A DNA stretch of 44,718 bases from Bigelowiella natans CCMP2755 (GCA_000320545.1 ADNK01000196.1:1-44718), one strand, 5' to 3'. Counted from the first letter of the stretch, positions 26,226 to 40,657 are shown. Notes: a model not told the origin generated them from the letters alone. Numbers and translations: made by a program.

Positions 26226-26845
26226 GCAACACATCTCCTACTACTACTATCGATGACCTAACAAACGTGATGATGGTGCCAACAGTAGAAACACCAACAA
26301 CAGAACATGCTTCCGCTGCCTGTGATAAAAATAGTGTAGGAGGAGGAGGAGGAGGCCAAGACTCATCATCATCATCATCATCATCAGAAGCAAAACCAAC
26401 TACTCCTTTCCTCCGAATGTCATCAACAACCACGACAACATCATCCGAAACAACAATGGGTACTGCTGCTGGTGGCGGTGGTGTTTATGATGAGCTTATT
26501 CATCAAAGGAGCAACTACTGCTATCTCTACAATAATAATAATAATAATAAGGTAGTAGCAGTAGTAGTAAATAGTGGCCATTTACTTGTAGTTTTAAATC
26601 ATGATGTATGATGATTATGATGATGACAATGTGCTACAAGTGGTGGTAATGTATAGGGACGAGAACATCTTAACAGCTACAAACTACCTGTTTCTTCTTT
26701 TACTCCTCTATTTGTTGTAAAATTGTATTTATTCCTTTTATTATTATGTATAGTGTTTAATCCTCACTAAACGGACCATCTGCCTATATTTTTAAAAGTG
26801 TAGATTTCAAGATAAGCTTAAAAGATGATACACATTGTAGTGGAA

Positions 26846-26879
<34 letters not shown>

Positions 26880-27295
26880 TTTATACATCAGGGTTCTCCT
26901 CCTCCTCCTCCTCCTCCTCCCTCTGTTCCCCCTTCGGGAGCAGCAGCAGCAGCTGCAAGCGGTTCATCATCATCCATTGCCAGCAGTACCATTCATAGGT
27001 TTCCAATATCAATACGATGACTATTATCATGGTATTCGATAGCTTATTAATGCACATTTCAAAACCGCCACACGTCAGCAGTTTGACATCATACTATTGC
27101 CGCTATGCTATTACAGAGGCCGTACCCTAATTATCGGGATTAAACATTATTATTATTATTATCATTATTGTTATTATTACGATTATTATTGTGGTTGTTA
27201 TTATATTATTATCATCATCATTATGATGATTCCTTTTGTGTCCATGGTCTAGAAAAATGAAAGTAACCTCACCTTCGTTTCAAGATACAACTTGA
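25166..27295 (+). CDS. Unknown protein, 366 aa, structured N-terminus and Q/T/S/N-rich remainder
   Basis: Five exons, 25166-25393, 25643-25695, 25882-26551, 26892-26998 and 27253-27295, join in phase (0, 2, 0, 2) and end in TGA. I do not recognise the family. Residues 1 to ~120 look folded, with alternating charged and hydrophobic positions (ENDIRKAYGSLKDDFRLLHR, then SSKFVGWIQAYGREANTEI and VVGMIKEYM), probably helical. The rest is low complexity: Ser from TCC/TCA, Asn/Asp, a Gln run from CAG at 26146-26183, a Thr run from ACT at 26189-26224, Gly and Ser runs, and a Pro run in exon 4. The folded part is built across three exons whose joins restore a continuous frame, so the model is likely right even though function is unknown. 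Confidence 0.65.
26146..26224. repeat. Adjacent (CAG)n and (ACT)n tracts encoding polyGln then polyThr
   Basis: CAG at 26146-26183 and ACT at 26189-26224 lie in exon 3 of the unknown gene. Confidence 0.9.
26846..26921. repeat. (ATC)n tract before and (CCT)n tract after an exon start
   Basis: ATC repeats occupy about 26846-26880 of the intron. After the acceptor at 26890-26891, CCT codons encode a Pro run. Confidence 0.85.
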
Positions 27296-28150
27296 ACAAG
27301 TCTCGTCAATTGTTCATTCCCAAAGCAATCATTCAGTACCAATCACAAACACACGTCGATTATAAGTTTTCTATTAAATTTCCATGCAGCAAAATTTGCA
27401 TGTGTGCGGGTTGTGTGATGTCACAGATGTCGATGTGTAGGATTTTTACTTATCGCTCATCATTGATAACTCTGTCAATGCAGAAATGCGCCGCTGCGCA
27501 CGTACATCCGTGCACGCACACATGTGTAGCAGTCGTGGCGTCCGCATGCCACAGATAGACGTTAATTGCATGAACTAGTGCGCATGCTAGTAGAATGGAT
27601 CGACGTGTAACGGTCATGGTAGCATGCTGCATGATGATGACTATGCATCATAGCATTGACTAGTTGACGGCGTATGCCACACGACACTAACTACTGCCAA
27701 AGCAATATATTCAGGGACTATCTAGCTATGTTTGATAAAGGCCTGTGCTAGTTGTATGTGGATAATAAGATGAGATCTATCTAACTCTAGAATTGCACGT
27801 GTCCATGATGAATGTGATCGAGAGACAATGTCTAACTATTGTGCTGCTGCTGTAACCGTAGCTTGTTTTGCAGAGCGCGCACATAAGGATGATGACCGTG
27901 CAAGAAAGTCCAAATTGTTCCTTTGTTATACCCGTCTCACAGATGTGTATATCATTGCATGTACGTACGTACGCGTATTTCATTACATGTGAATGCATGC
28001 CAGCATGGCTGTCTATATATGTGCACACGTGGTGCGTAGCCGAAATAATATATGACTGTACTGTCATGCATAAAGGGCGTGCGTCACATTGTTCATTCGT
28101 GGATACATCTTTATTTTGATAAAATATCTGGCAATTTGGCAAGCCCCCTA
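27296..28150. other. 3' flank with an ATGC/GCAC-rich, microsatellite-poor island
   Basis: It follows the stop codon of the unknown gene. From about 27400 to 28130 it resembles the islands in the convergent gaps: GCATGC, CTAG (near 27575, 27589, 27658, 27721, 27748, 27786) and GTAC palindromes, and almost no simple repeats. Overlapping open frames on both strands look accidental. Confidence 0.5.
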
Positions 28151-29063
28151 CACAATCTGCAGTAACTTTTATTTCTGGCTTATACGATGTAAAGATGCTA
28201 CTTAATAAGGTGATGAATAGCTAAATCAGACCAAAAAAATAACTTTGTCCAAATGAACACCTCATTGATTAAGACTAATTTGCGGATTTTACTAATTCTT
28301 TTGATTCGGCACACCGTCGTTAACATCGTCCTAGGGAGAGCGCACATATTTTCATTTCTTCTGCAATCGATTTTCTACTTCAACGATAAACGCATCCATT
28401 TGCCTTATTAGATTTGTAAATGAATATTAGTGTAGATCAAACAAACATTTGAGAGCAATTGTACTGACACAAATACTTTATACTACTATTTTTATACCCA
28501 TAAATCTTCCATGAAATAACTAATCGAATGATGATGCAGATAATATTACATTCTTATTCACCATTTCTTGTATCAACATTATCATTATCATTTTCCTCTT
28601 ATTATTCTTGCTGTTTTTAAAATACATTACGTTTGAGCCATGTAAGAGAACACCGACGAAAGCGTTGAGTATTTGATTGGATCATAAATATCGATTTGAA
28701 CTTCAAATACTACTTCTGTTACATTATCTCCTATCAATAATAAGTAATCGACAAACAAGGGCCCCCCTCAGTTATCACCAACACACTTGCTGCAGCAGCT
28801 AACTGCATTTGGCAGAGCATAAGAAGAGCATTAGTAGTAGGAGTAGTAGTAGTTAATAATGATTTCGTACTCTACTACTCAACTACTACAAGTACTACTA
28901 CTACTAATAATAATACCCTTGGGAATAAAGGTCCACACTGTGTGCATCTTATCTACCACAGACGACTCAGTACCTTTTATTATACCAGAAAAATGAGGGG
29001 GGCGGGTAAGCAGGAAGATATATCTATTGATGAAATCTAAGCATTGAAGTATTGTTTGATATT

Positions 29064-29099
<36 letters not shown>

Positions 29100-29171
29100 T
29101 CGAATCAATGACCACATCGTTAGAGGGTGTGCGTATTGTGTAACCAATATAAAAACACATCGCCATATTTT

Positions 29172-29213
<42 letters not shown>

Positions 29214-29710
29214 GGCTTCACCCTAATGTGGGTATGCGTGTAAGTAGTGCATACATTGTGCTACGATTTGACTGGTTCCGTTAGAATGCTGCTGCTTGTG
29301 ATCATGAAGTTCCACTTTTGATCGAAATCTATCACTCAGTATTGAGCAGCCAACCTCAACTTGAGCATCGAATCCCTGCAAGATACGACGACGATGACAA
29401 CAACAACAACAACAACAAAGCACTGACTATTAAGCGATGAGTTAGATACAAGATAGTTGCTCGTGCAACCTCGTTTTTCAAGAAATAACGACTATTACCA
29501 TAACTCCTTCTCGAATCCTTTTCTTTGGGGTCAACACTAATGATGATGATGATGATGATGAGGAGGAGGAGGAGGAGGAGGAGGAGGATATTGATAATGT
29601 AACATCCACATTGGGAAGTAGTAGTGTTGGTAGCACTATTATTTGCTGCAGCAGCCCCTTTAGGCCTGAGCTATCTCCGTAAATCTTCGCTTCGCGCCCT
29701 CTCTGCTTGT

Positions 29711-29713
29711 CGC

Positions 29714-29791
<78 letters not shown>
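29711..29791. repeat. (CT)n-(GT)n compound microsatellite
   Basis: CT at about 29711-29756 directly followed by GT to 29791. Confidence 0.9.
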
Positions 29792-29792
<1 letters not shown>

Positions 29793-30078
29793 CTTGATCT
29801 ACTACTACTATACTACTTATATAATTGTAAAAGTATCACTTCACAACATAAAGTACTATACTACGTATGTAATTGTAGAAATATCCCTTCGCAACAATAA
29901 GTGCTGCTGCTGCTGCAAACATATGAAGAGATCCACTCTCCGCAATAGCTATATACCTTTTGAGTTTATTATGTACGGAAGGAAATTCTAACACAACAAG
30001 AAGAAGGAAAGAGAAGGGGAAGAAGAAGAAGAAGAAGAAGAAGGGACAACTAAGACCCAACGCCGACATGGCCGTATT

Positions 30079-30081
<3 letters not shown>

Positions 30082-30120
<39 letters not shown>

Positions 30121-30129
30121 CGCACACAC

Positions 30130-30167
<38 letters not shown>
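30082..30167. repeat. (CA)n-(GA)n compound microsatellite
   Basis: CA at about 30082-30128 with CG interruptions, then GA to 30167. On the opposite strand this is a CT-GT compound tract like that at 29711-29791, about 300 bp away. Confidence 0.9.
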
Positions 30168-30171
<4 letters not shown>

Positions 30172-31498
30172 CTCTCTCGCCACCACCATCATTAGCACCA
30201 CCTGATAGTTTCCTACATCGGCCACAACATCAAAGACTGTATCTGGAGAATAATGAACGATCTAATAGAGATCCACCACATGCAATGTAGTATATATTAC
30301 TACGGATAAAGACTATTATATCATAGGTAATAATAGCACAAAATAACAACACACTAAAATTGTCGTATGAACAAAGTCCAGCATCTTAGTAGTATCTATC
30401 TATTACTAACTAGTGTTTAACAACAACAACAGCAACAACAACTCTAGTAGTATCATCATTTATGAATATGACCTTTGTCCTTTTTTCCTTATGCTGACTA
30501 TTGTTCGTATTATAAGGGGGGACTTTACCCAACAAACTAGTGAAAAAGATGATATGAGCAATGTAGAAATATAACAACAACACGAAGAAGACCAAATAAA
30601 AGTAGTAGTGGTGCTAGTAATTGTTTGTTTTATCAAGATATAAGCAGAATAAGTTTTGAACCTAATTGCATTTTCTCACCAGAATCGTCGTTGCCGTCGT
30701 ATTTTCATAGCAGATTGCAATAATAAATAGGAGGAACATGCTTGGCCATGACAAAATACCTTGTTATAAATGATCGTCGAGAGGGAAGAGCTGTTCCATC
30801 TTTGAAATAACCAGAACCATTAATATTCTTACACCTTTTCGCTGTTGTTATCCATATGCTACAAAACCCAGAGCCTGTGTGTGTTTGTGTGTGTGTACGC
30901 GTGTGCGCGCGTGTTTGTATGGAAGGAATAGAGATTTTGCTTTAGTTATTTCTCCTTTGTCATCACAAATTCATTAGAGCAGCGATGTTCCGTAGTACCA
31001 GTTGTGTGATTAGTTGTATCATTAGCTACTCTCATAAACTGGGTGGATTGGTGACGATTCTAACTGACTGACTGAATTGACTCACTTCTTCGCATCGTAT
31101 GAATTATGATGATGACGACGACGATGATCAATACTTTTTTCTGTCTCACCACTCAGGTTTGGCCTCAGAAATGAAGATATTACTCTCCTATTATGCATCA
31201 CGTCCGTAGTATCTTGACTCCCTTTGTTGGTGTCGTCCGTCGTCGTGAAGTTTTTAGTGACAAGGGCGAATAATCACTTATTATTAATAATAATAATATT
31301 TCTCCAGCTTCTTCAAAGAACACATGCTGTAGTAGTAGTAGTAGCAGAAACAAAAGTTCTGTGATAAGGTGGGAGGAAGTAATTTACAATTTACTTTCTC
31401 ATACCCATGCATGCATCAAAACTATCCCTCCCGTGACTACTATTAATACGACTGGTCAGCAGATAGACTACGTTCTCTGATGAGGGGGCAGCGCCTAC

Positions 31499-31573
31499 CC
31501 AAGTACTATCTCCGGAGATTCACTGGAGGAGCACCTCTACGTACTACTATCTCAGGAGATTCACTGGAGGAAG
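31499..31573. repeat. Two-copy tandem duplication of ~38 bp
   Basis: TACTATCTC, one variable base, then GGAGATTCACTGGAGGA occurs twice in succession (about 31504-31532 and 31545-31573). Confidence 0.7.
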
Positions 31574-31687
31574 AAGAGGAAGATGAGAATGTGGAGTTTT
31601 GGTAGAGATCCTTTATGGAGTAACTCAATAATCTCGAAAAGGAAATCCAAATACATGTAGTTCGAGCAATGCGTAGAAGTTCAATAT

Positions 31688-31839
31688 TCAATAATCAATG
31701 ATGACTCGCAACAACATTACTCTCCGATAATAATCGCCGTGAATCTGCGAACAATTATTATGTGCGACATAATATATATTCACCATTTTACCACAAATCC
31801 AGGAAGTTCGGGTAAAAATTCGATCAGATAATAAAACAT
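31688..31839 (-). CDS. Tentative first exons of a minus-strand gene
   Basis: An ATG at 31839 begins MFYYLIEFLPELPGFV and reaches a GTG|GTAAAA donor (exon 31792-31839). A 47-nt intron with a TTCGCAG acceptor leads to a second exon from 31744, which either ends at AGA|GTAATG (31721) or runs to TGA at 31688. The short intron matches the size class seen in the GRK gene, and the first peptide looks protein-like. I found no convincing continuation downstream and recognise no family. Confidence 0.3.
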
Positions 31840-32490
31840 GGCGCTGCCCCTCGCTCGGCCACATCGGCCTCACTCCGGTCTTTGCGTTATAGCATACGAT
31901 TTCATCTATTAATTTCAGTCATAGAAAGTGGTTCCGTAGCCAGTTCCAAAGATGCATTATTAATTTTGGATATATAAGGGTATGATGTTAAAAGCTGGGT
32001 CAAACCTACTGACTGCTACTTACTTACGGCTGTGCTCGCTGCTATTTTTCGGATAATAATTCTTCTTCTGAGAATGAATCAATTCTCGCTACCGTAGTTT
32101 CATCCCACACTACCCCAGTCGTTTTCCCTGTTATTCTAAAGAATGCTACACACTTGCGAAGCATAGTATACTAAACCAGTGCTCATGTTCACTCACAACT
32201 TTGGTTGTAGTAGTACGAGGGTATCTTCCTCCTCCTCCTCCTCCTCGGAGCAGATGGAGAAGAAGAGGATACACAGAGCGTCATCATCTACAAATGGCGG
32301 TCGTGCTTCTCGTAGTAATGATGATGGCCGCAGGGATGATTCTAGCAGCATCAACATTTCTTCAGAAAGGTCAAGATTGCAAGATATAAGATATTGGCAA
32401 GATGACGATTAGTAGATGATATCGACGTCTGTGTTAATAATATATGATAACTTATATTTGACATTTACTCTCTTACTTTCCACTTTGCAG

Positions 32491-32581
32491 CAGCACCAGG
32501 TTTGGTGGGTCGTGTTATTGACAAAAAACGAGGAGGAGAAGGAAGAGTGGCTGGAGGAGGATCACAACCACCACTTGGTAA

Positions 32582-32616
<35 letters not shown>

Positions 32617-32624
32617 ACTATCAT

Positions 32625-32669
<45 letters not shown>

Positions 32670-35332
32670 TGATAAAAAACTATTTAAAAATATTATTTTA
32701 AATAGTATAATAATGAATATTTTTCAGTTCAGTGTTGCTGACACAGCATGAATTCGCAGCAGCAGCAGCACCAACAAAATCACACAATGCACAATAATAC
32801 TAATACTAATACTATCCGACATACCCTCCTCCTCCTCCTCCTCCTCCTCCTCCTCCTCCTCCTCCTCCTCCTCCTCTTGCTGCTGCAGCTACTGCTGCTA
32901 CACGCACAACCGACTTACGGAACAGCATAATGTGTTATTATTATGTGTGAATAATTATTGCGTATTTAAGTATGAGAACACATCAGCGTCGCTTAGTAAT
33001 TAGATATCACACCACTAAGGTGCTGCTTTTCCCCCTCCTTCTAATTTACCTACTATCACACTATGTGTATGTAAAGACATCATTTTCCCTTCTTTCTTTT
33101 ATACTTGTGTTTTCTTTTTTTCCTTCAGGTACTACTACCTCCCCTACGAATCGGATGAGGCCAATTTCTTCTCTTCATCATCATGCTTCTGATGATGATA
33201 GCAATAGCAACAACAACAAGAAGAAGAAGAAGAAGAAGAAGAGGGCAGCTAGTTGTAGTAGTAGCCAGAAGGTCAATCAGCAGTGGAACAACCAACTTCT
33301 ACATGCATGAACACAACCAACACCATGATAGAAACAGAAAGAAGAAGAAGATGATGATGATAATTATGATGATGCTGCTATCCTATTATTTGACGGAGCA
33401 AGGAGCATGCTTGTAGAATAATTAACAATTATTATCATCATAGATAGTAGTCTCCTTGTATAAAAGATGCAACTATGTTACTACTACTAGAAGAAGCTCA
33501 TAATAAAGTGCATACCCCCTCTGGAGATGGATGATGATGATGATGGAATAATTGGTTTCATCAATCACCAGAGGGGGGTGATGATTTTGTAGTCGTGCTA
33601 ACTTATTAATAATGACTCTCCTCCTCCTCCTCCTCCTCATTCATCATCATCATCACCTTCGTCATTATCATCACTTACTTCTAGTATCTTAATAACAGCC
33701 CCAGCGACTACGAGCTAGGAGACCTCCCTCCCCCACCTCTAGATATCATGATGATAAACCAGCAGCTGGTATTGTTAATATTATCATCACGATTGTTGTT
33801 GTTGATTATTAAATACGAATACGCTATCATTGTCAAGATCCACATCATTACTACATTTTCTTTTTCTTCCATCATCATTTACTATCTTAATCCAGTTAAT
33901 GCTTATTATTACTCCTAAGTTTATATTGTCACAGATAATACTACTGCTGCTAATTGTAGTTAAAATGATAATGATGATGATGATGATGATGATAATGATA
34001 TTGGTGGATGATGGATAAAAGCAACATAGTCAGAATGATATAACTTTCTTCGTCGTCCTACTCACGACGAAGTAGTATTGTCTTCTTGTGACGTGAAGGA
34101 CATGAGATCACGTACTCGTGCCAGGAGCTTTATAACTAACAGCACCAATTCAATAGTGTTGTCCCCTCCTCCTCCTCCTCCTCTTCCTCTTTTCTGTTAT
34201 AATTTATAGGTGCTGTTAGTAAGCATCGTTCAAAGTCCAGCAGCAGGGTACTAGTTGCACAGAAGAATAAGAAAGAGGCCAACAAGGAAGATGATAAAAG
34301 TAAGATGACGATGATGAGATAATGATGATGATGATGATGATGATGATAGAGAGGAATGTGTAGTTTCTCCTAATTGCTGCTTAGGATTGATTGATTGATT
34401 CTGTCACTACTTAAAATTGACAGAGGAAGGGTTGATGATCGTCTCTTCATTTTCCTCCTCCTTCTCTTCCTTATCATTATCCTTTTTCTCCTTTCAATAT
34501 TGTCACGTAGTATCATAAGATGATAAATAAGATCGAATGCTGATATTTATTACTATCTAAAAAAAATGCTAAAGCAGAGGGTGGAGAGGAAGAGAACGAT
34601 GGTTATAAATCGTCGTCGTCGCCATCACCATCTTCAAACGGAGCAGCAGCATCAGCAGCCAAAAAAAGAAAGCTCGGTAGCAGTTGTGGTTGTATTTGAC
34701 TGATATCTTTCAGCTTTTATGTTGTATCATCGTATCTCCTTCTTTTCATCATACTACATCATCTACACCTATATTATTATTTATCTCCCTCGCCGACCAT
34801 ATTATTCCCTCCTCCTCCTCCTTCTCCTCCTGCTTCTCCTTCTCTCAAACCAGGATCTCTCATATATACTCCTCCTATTAATAATCCTCCGTTTACTTTC
34901 TTATTTCCTTCCTCAATTTCATTCTCCCCCCCCCCCTTGCTTCTCCTCCCCTTCTCCTCCCCTCGATAACAGCATCATCAACGATGGATGCATCTACACC
35001 CCCGCCAATACAAACAAGAACAAAGAAAAAGGCTAAAATCAGCACATCAGTGCCCCCAAGATTTAAGAAGAAAGCTAAATTGACTACAAGCGAAGCACCA
35101 TCTGATGAAGATAACATGCCCCAGAATGATAAGAGAAGTAGTAGTAAAGACAAGAAAAGGAAGAAGAGGAAGAAATCTACTAACCCAATGATGATGGGGA
35201 AAACAACGGCTGCTGACACAGTAGATGAAGGAATAGTTAGCAATGTAGTAGAGGATGAGGATAATAGTTCTAAGAAGGAAGAAGGCGAGAGAATTGGTAA
35301 TAACAGCAATAGAAAGAGCATACCCACAAGTG

Positions 35333-35365
<33 letters not shown>

Positions 35366-35522
35366 AAAAATGTCCAAGAGGGGGAGAATCAATGAAGATA
35401 ATCAAGCAGCCCGACCCTCCTGAGAGATTTTGTGACGGGTATTTATTATATCCTCAAGTAGAACAAGAAGAAGCAGAGAACATAGTAGCAGTAGTAAGTA
35501 ATAGTACTCACTCCTTCTTCTT

Positions 35523-35553
<31 letters not shown>

Positions 35554-35607
35554 TATGGCAGTAACTAACATGATAAACGAAATTATATATCACCTATGCA
35601 AGCCACC

Positions 35608-35649
<42 letters not shown>

Positions 35650-35845
35650 ATTTTTGGTTTTATTCGGATTATTATTTTTGTACATATTCTAAGTATGTTA
35701 TCCTGATATTACCGTGGTCATCATATTTCATTTTCTTCAAGTAGTCAAGAAGTAGTAGCTAGCTCCTTTTTATTACTCTGGAGAACACCGCCATTACATT
35801 ACTATCATCATCATCATCATCATCATCTTATGTAGACAATACAAA

Positions 35846-35879
<34 letters not shown>

Positions 35880-36123
35880 TAATAATTGTAAGATTCCTTC
35901 CATCCTTCAAATTGGGTTGCTGCTTCTGCAAAGAATTGATGATGATGATGATGATGATGATGTAGTCGCTTAAGTTGTCGTCGTCATCGTTTGTGTACTA
36001 ATAATGTGAATTAGTTACAACAACTAATACTACTACTACTACTACTATATTTAGATGCGGTAATCGAAAGATACAACCTGGATCAAAATTATACACGTAA
36101 GTGAGTAGTAGTCCTCCCTCTCC

Positions 36124-36161
<38 letters not shown>

Positions 36162-36312
36162 GATGAAACACATGTTCATACTTATGATGTGCTTACGTTA
36201 TTTTGCAAGCAGAAGTGTGTGTATATGTGTGTGCCTTTTACAAAAACCACCTGCTCGCCACAAACCTAAAGATGAATAAACCATGAGGCGAATATATAAA
36301 TAAGTCATAGTG

Positions 36313-36355
<43 letters not shown>

Positions 36356-37392
36356 GAATATCAATATTTAGTATATTTGTATGCAGCCATTCGTGTTATT
36401 CTAATTATGTTGCTCATCGTGATGTGTTTTGCTATTATTACATCATTAGCTGTGAGAAGTGCGACTACGACTTATGCTACAATTGTGGAAGGGAGGGAGA
36501 TATTAAAGAACCAAAAGGTGTAGCAGCAGCAAATCGGAAGAAGTACTCTCATCAGCAGCAGCGACAGAAGAAAGATGAGGTTGTTGAAACTGCTGCTGTT
36601 GGCATCCAGACAGAAGACCAAAATGATGATGACAACATCGACGACGATGATGATTGCACAGTAAGTACAGCTACAACCAGCACAATAAAGGTTAGCAACG
36701 GATAGTAGTAATCCATGATCTCCACATCCTACTCAAGTAGTAGCCTCAAATCCTGTATTTATTAATTATTACTACTTTTTTGATAAATGACAAGATATGG
36801 AGAATAAGTAAATCGTGAATATAAGTGTAATTTTTCCGCTTTTTCTATGAATTGATTGACGACAATGCTGTGTGTGCCACACATGTTGTTTAAGTGTTGT
36901 TTGAGGGTGATGTGTATTGTTATGTGATCACTGCAGCACCCATTGCTCTCGCTTCTTTAAGTTTTTCTTTCAATTATACAAACTGTTCAGTGTTAATATT
37001 GTTTCCATTCATTCGTCGTTTGAGCTATTATTTTCAATTGCTTACATACAGAAAAGAACACGGACCAAAATACCAAAAGTCATCAGTAAGGAGGAGGTGG
37101 GTACTACTGAGTAACTTTCTCACGCATTCAATTCCATTAGTATCATGATTCTATCGATTGATTCGGTTTTGGTTCTTTGTGAAAACTATCTACTACTAAA
37201 ATTTGTAACTAACACTTGCTGCAATTATTATGCATCGTACCATGATGATGATGATGATGATAATGATGATGATGAAATTGTCCAAGTACAACATACACTT
37301 TTGTTCCTGCCGATCGATAGATAGTACCAAATCTTATGAAAAGGCTATGCATGTAGTACCTATAAAATCTATGAGCTAAATTATAGCAGCTA

Positions 37393-37431
<39 letters not shown>

Positions 37432-40400
37432 TGGAGGCTTGCTTGTTGAGTCTCAGTGGGATTTACTTATTAAAATAATAAATATTACAGCTGAGGTACA
37501 CCAACACAGACGACATTTATTCACACACACGTGCACTACTTGGTTAAGAAAATATGTCGCTGGGTGCTGCTACATACACATACATTATAACAGCAGCAAA
37601 AATTAATTGATTGGCTGTTTTAGGGGTCCTGGTTTTATCGTATGGTCAGAAATAGTGGTTACTCAAATATTAAAGTTCGGCAAAGGTACCATATCTCACA
37701 CTTATTGTCTATCGAAAGGAAGGATTATGATAATTAACATCGAGACTGTGTTATTCTCTTTCCATCAAAATAATTCGAACTGAGAGGTAGCGCGGTAACC
37801 AAATAGTTGTAGGATATATCATCAAAAAAATGCCTGAGGTTTTATTTTGTTTCATTATTGTGCTTTCTTTTTACTGTTTATGATACTTCTACATCGAAGG
37901 CCATATATGCATAGCCGACCAGTAAAACCTGCATTTTTTGCAGCACAGTCAACAGGTGAAAGAGGTAATTATTGCTTCTTACTCACAGCATATGATTCAA
38001 TAAGCATCAAGGTGTATTACACTTCAAGGTTTCTTATATTCTGTCGCTATAGTTGTGTACACAATCATGGTGATGATGATGATGATGATGGTTATGATCA
38101 TGTTTTTCAACTTTTTACCAATATATCCCAAAGTGCAGGAGGCTTGACAAAGGAAAGAGATTTTAATTGTTGGATACCTGATGAAATTATTGAAGTTTAT
38201 ATTCTGTGGCTCTACTATGATATATATGTATAAATTTCTTCAGTATTCGTAAGTGAGAGACTGAAGGGAGACGATGGGCAAACATACTTGAAAATCGAGC
38301 TTCCCAATGACAATGACGGGTAGAATGAAACAATAATCAATCATCAATCTCAATACGAGAGTAAATAAAATTTAAAATAACAATAGTAGCAATAGTAGTA
38401 TACATCGATATAGTGATGACGATAATGAGATGATAATGATGATGGTAATGACGATAATATCAAAGATTATGAAAAGGAAACACATGCTCACTTAATAGTA
38501 GTAACGACGATAGTCATCATGATGTAGTAATAGAATAAGTAACCTTTTTGAAATTCTGAGAATTTTTCTAAAGATAAAAAATATTATTTAAGGCACGGCT
38601 GGATATTTACACAAGACCCCATGGACCTGTCGAAGCGCATTTTACGAACAATTGATGAAGATGAAGAAGACGATATCGATGTATTTTTATTTCCTTATCT
38701 CTTTCGTCGTTCATCACTCTCAGACAGCTACAGCAATTTCTCAAGTTATTGATTACTTCTACTAAATATTTACATTAGGAAAACACAACGGCAGGGGCAG
38801 CAGCAACAGAGAAAGCAATTAACAGTGCTGCCAGTGGTGAAACACGGGAAGAGATGTCGTGCGATGAGGACAAAATTGAAAATCATCAGTCTCAGCAAAA
38901 TCAAAATGTTAAGACTAGGAATATCAAAACGGAGCTGGCAGAGGAAGAGGAAATGAAAAGTGACGAAGAGGGTGGAAAGCTACAAGGAGTTGTGACGATG
39001 AAAAAAGCCAAGGTGCGTCTTGCTTCATTGGCAAAATACCATAATGATATCACGAGTACTTAATAGCAACGATACAATACCTAACAACCATAGCTAAATA
39101 ATATATTAAACTGATGTTTATCTTAATTTACGTATCGACAGTATGTAAAACAAGAATCAATAACGAATACAGACGAAGAGAAACGTCAGGTAATTCTCTA
39201 TATTTACGTGTATTTTGTGAGTATTATTCATGTAGTACTGAATTTCAATTTATGCGTTAATAGATATATTAACATAAGTTGATGATAATACAATAATAAG
39301 CATGTTTGCATGCATACTCTCCTTTGCATACCTTTTCATATTCAATACAGTACAGTTCACAAACTTATGCAAATTTTATGTAAAATAAATATTTTTAACT
39401 TCATCTCATTTAATAAAATGTTATATACCACGATTTTATTCGACGTTGTGGTTAATCTTCCTGGTAACCCATATTAGGTCTACCTCCTGAATCTTTCTTT
39501 TCAAATCAACGATAAAATTCTGACGGACTTCTTCAAGGTAGGATTGTTATTTGAAAGAGCGATAGTTGATACGAATAAGACTCAATATTTTGGTTAAAAT
39601 TTCAGGATTGCGGCGATATCGAAAGCATAAAATGGGAGGAGGATAATGGGAGATTTGCAGGAAGAGGATGGGTTAGATTTAAGACTGAGGACGCTGCAAA
39701 GAGTGCTGTGTTGAAAGCAGGAACAAGTATACTTGGCCGACCAGTTATTGTAAGGAGAGCTACTGATGTTTTCTGCAATCGAATCTATGGTAATTAGTAT
39801 GACACCAAAGAACTGCTATTTGTGTGCAATTACTAGTAATAACGAAAATAAAAATGTGACGCACGTATGTAGTACAGATCTGAAGGGCGTTATGATACCA
39901 TTCACTTCCATATTTTATTTTGTTTTTACAAAATAATTGCTCTCTTGCTCCAAAACAATTTATTCAACTCTATCTTCGACAAAATATAATTGAACCTTTA
40001 TCAGTCCGGAATCTATCTGACGAAGTATCGGAGGAAGCTATAAGGTTTCTTCATCGCCTAGCTATGTCCTTGGAAATGCTCTATCCTAATTTTAGATATA
40101 AAACTCGATCATAATATGTTTTCTCGCTAACGTTGTCGAAATATAAATTTATCGTAGAAAATTCTTCGCTGACTGCGGGGCTATCACAGAAATAAAATGG
40201 ATTGAAGATAGGGTATTGAGAAGTGAGAAGTTTTTAGAAAATACAGAAGGTGTGAAGTTCATTTGCAATATATCATAAGTGGCTGGAGAATTGTTCAAGA
40301 ATATTTTGTGATTTTTACGAGTCTCTAGTATTTTTTTTATTCTTGGGATGGACTTGATGAAACTTTAATCATAAAACAAATTTTACTGTTATCAATATTA

Positions 40401-40620
40401 TGTGTCATGCTTAAAATAATAATATGTTACGAAGAACACTGGGGCATTCAAAGGATCCGGTTTCGTGCAATTTACATCAGTTGCGGAGGGAAAGGAAGTA
40501 GGGAAAACATTGTTCATTTAGATCAATAGTTATCCAAAAAATTCTGAATATCATAGTTTTCTAGTTTTTTAGATATTCAGATTTGATCCGTTGGAAACGT
40601 ATCCTCGTTTGAAGCTTTTG

Positions 40621-40657
<37 letters not shown>

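Larger units (their letters stand above)
28151..31690. other. Microsatellite-rich stretch without a defined gene
   Basis: Mostly AT-rich DNA with many repeats: ATC at 29062-29099, TA at 29175-29211, GAT/GAG at 29540-29588, CT then GT at 29711-29791, CA then GA at 30082-30167. Isolated minus-strand frames could be exons, such as 29250-29372 (GFDAQVEVGCSILSDRFRSK after a TTGCAG acceptor), but I cannot chain them into a gene. Confidence 0.4.

Noticed and set aside
27777-28142. 121-codon minus-strand frame with a mirror plus-strand frame
   Set aside because: Both strands are open over the same GCAT-rich DNA with no family resemblance, which points to chance.
37847-38233. 128-codon frame within the intron 37686-38592
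   Set aside because: Exons on either side join in phase without it; its composition looks like intronic DNA. It could still hold an optional exon.
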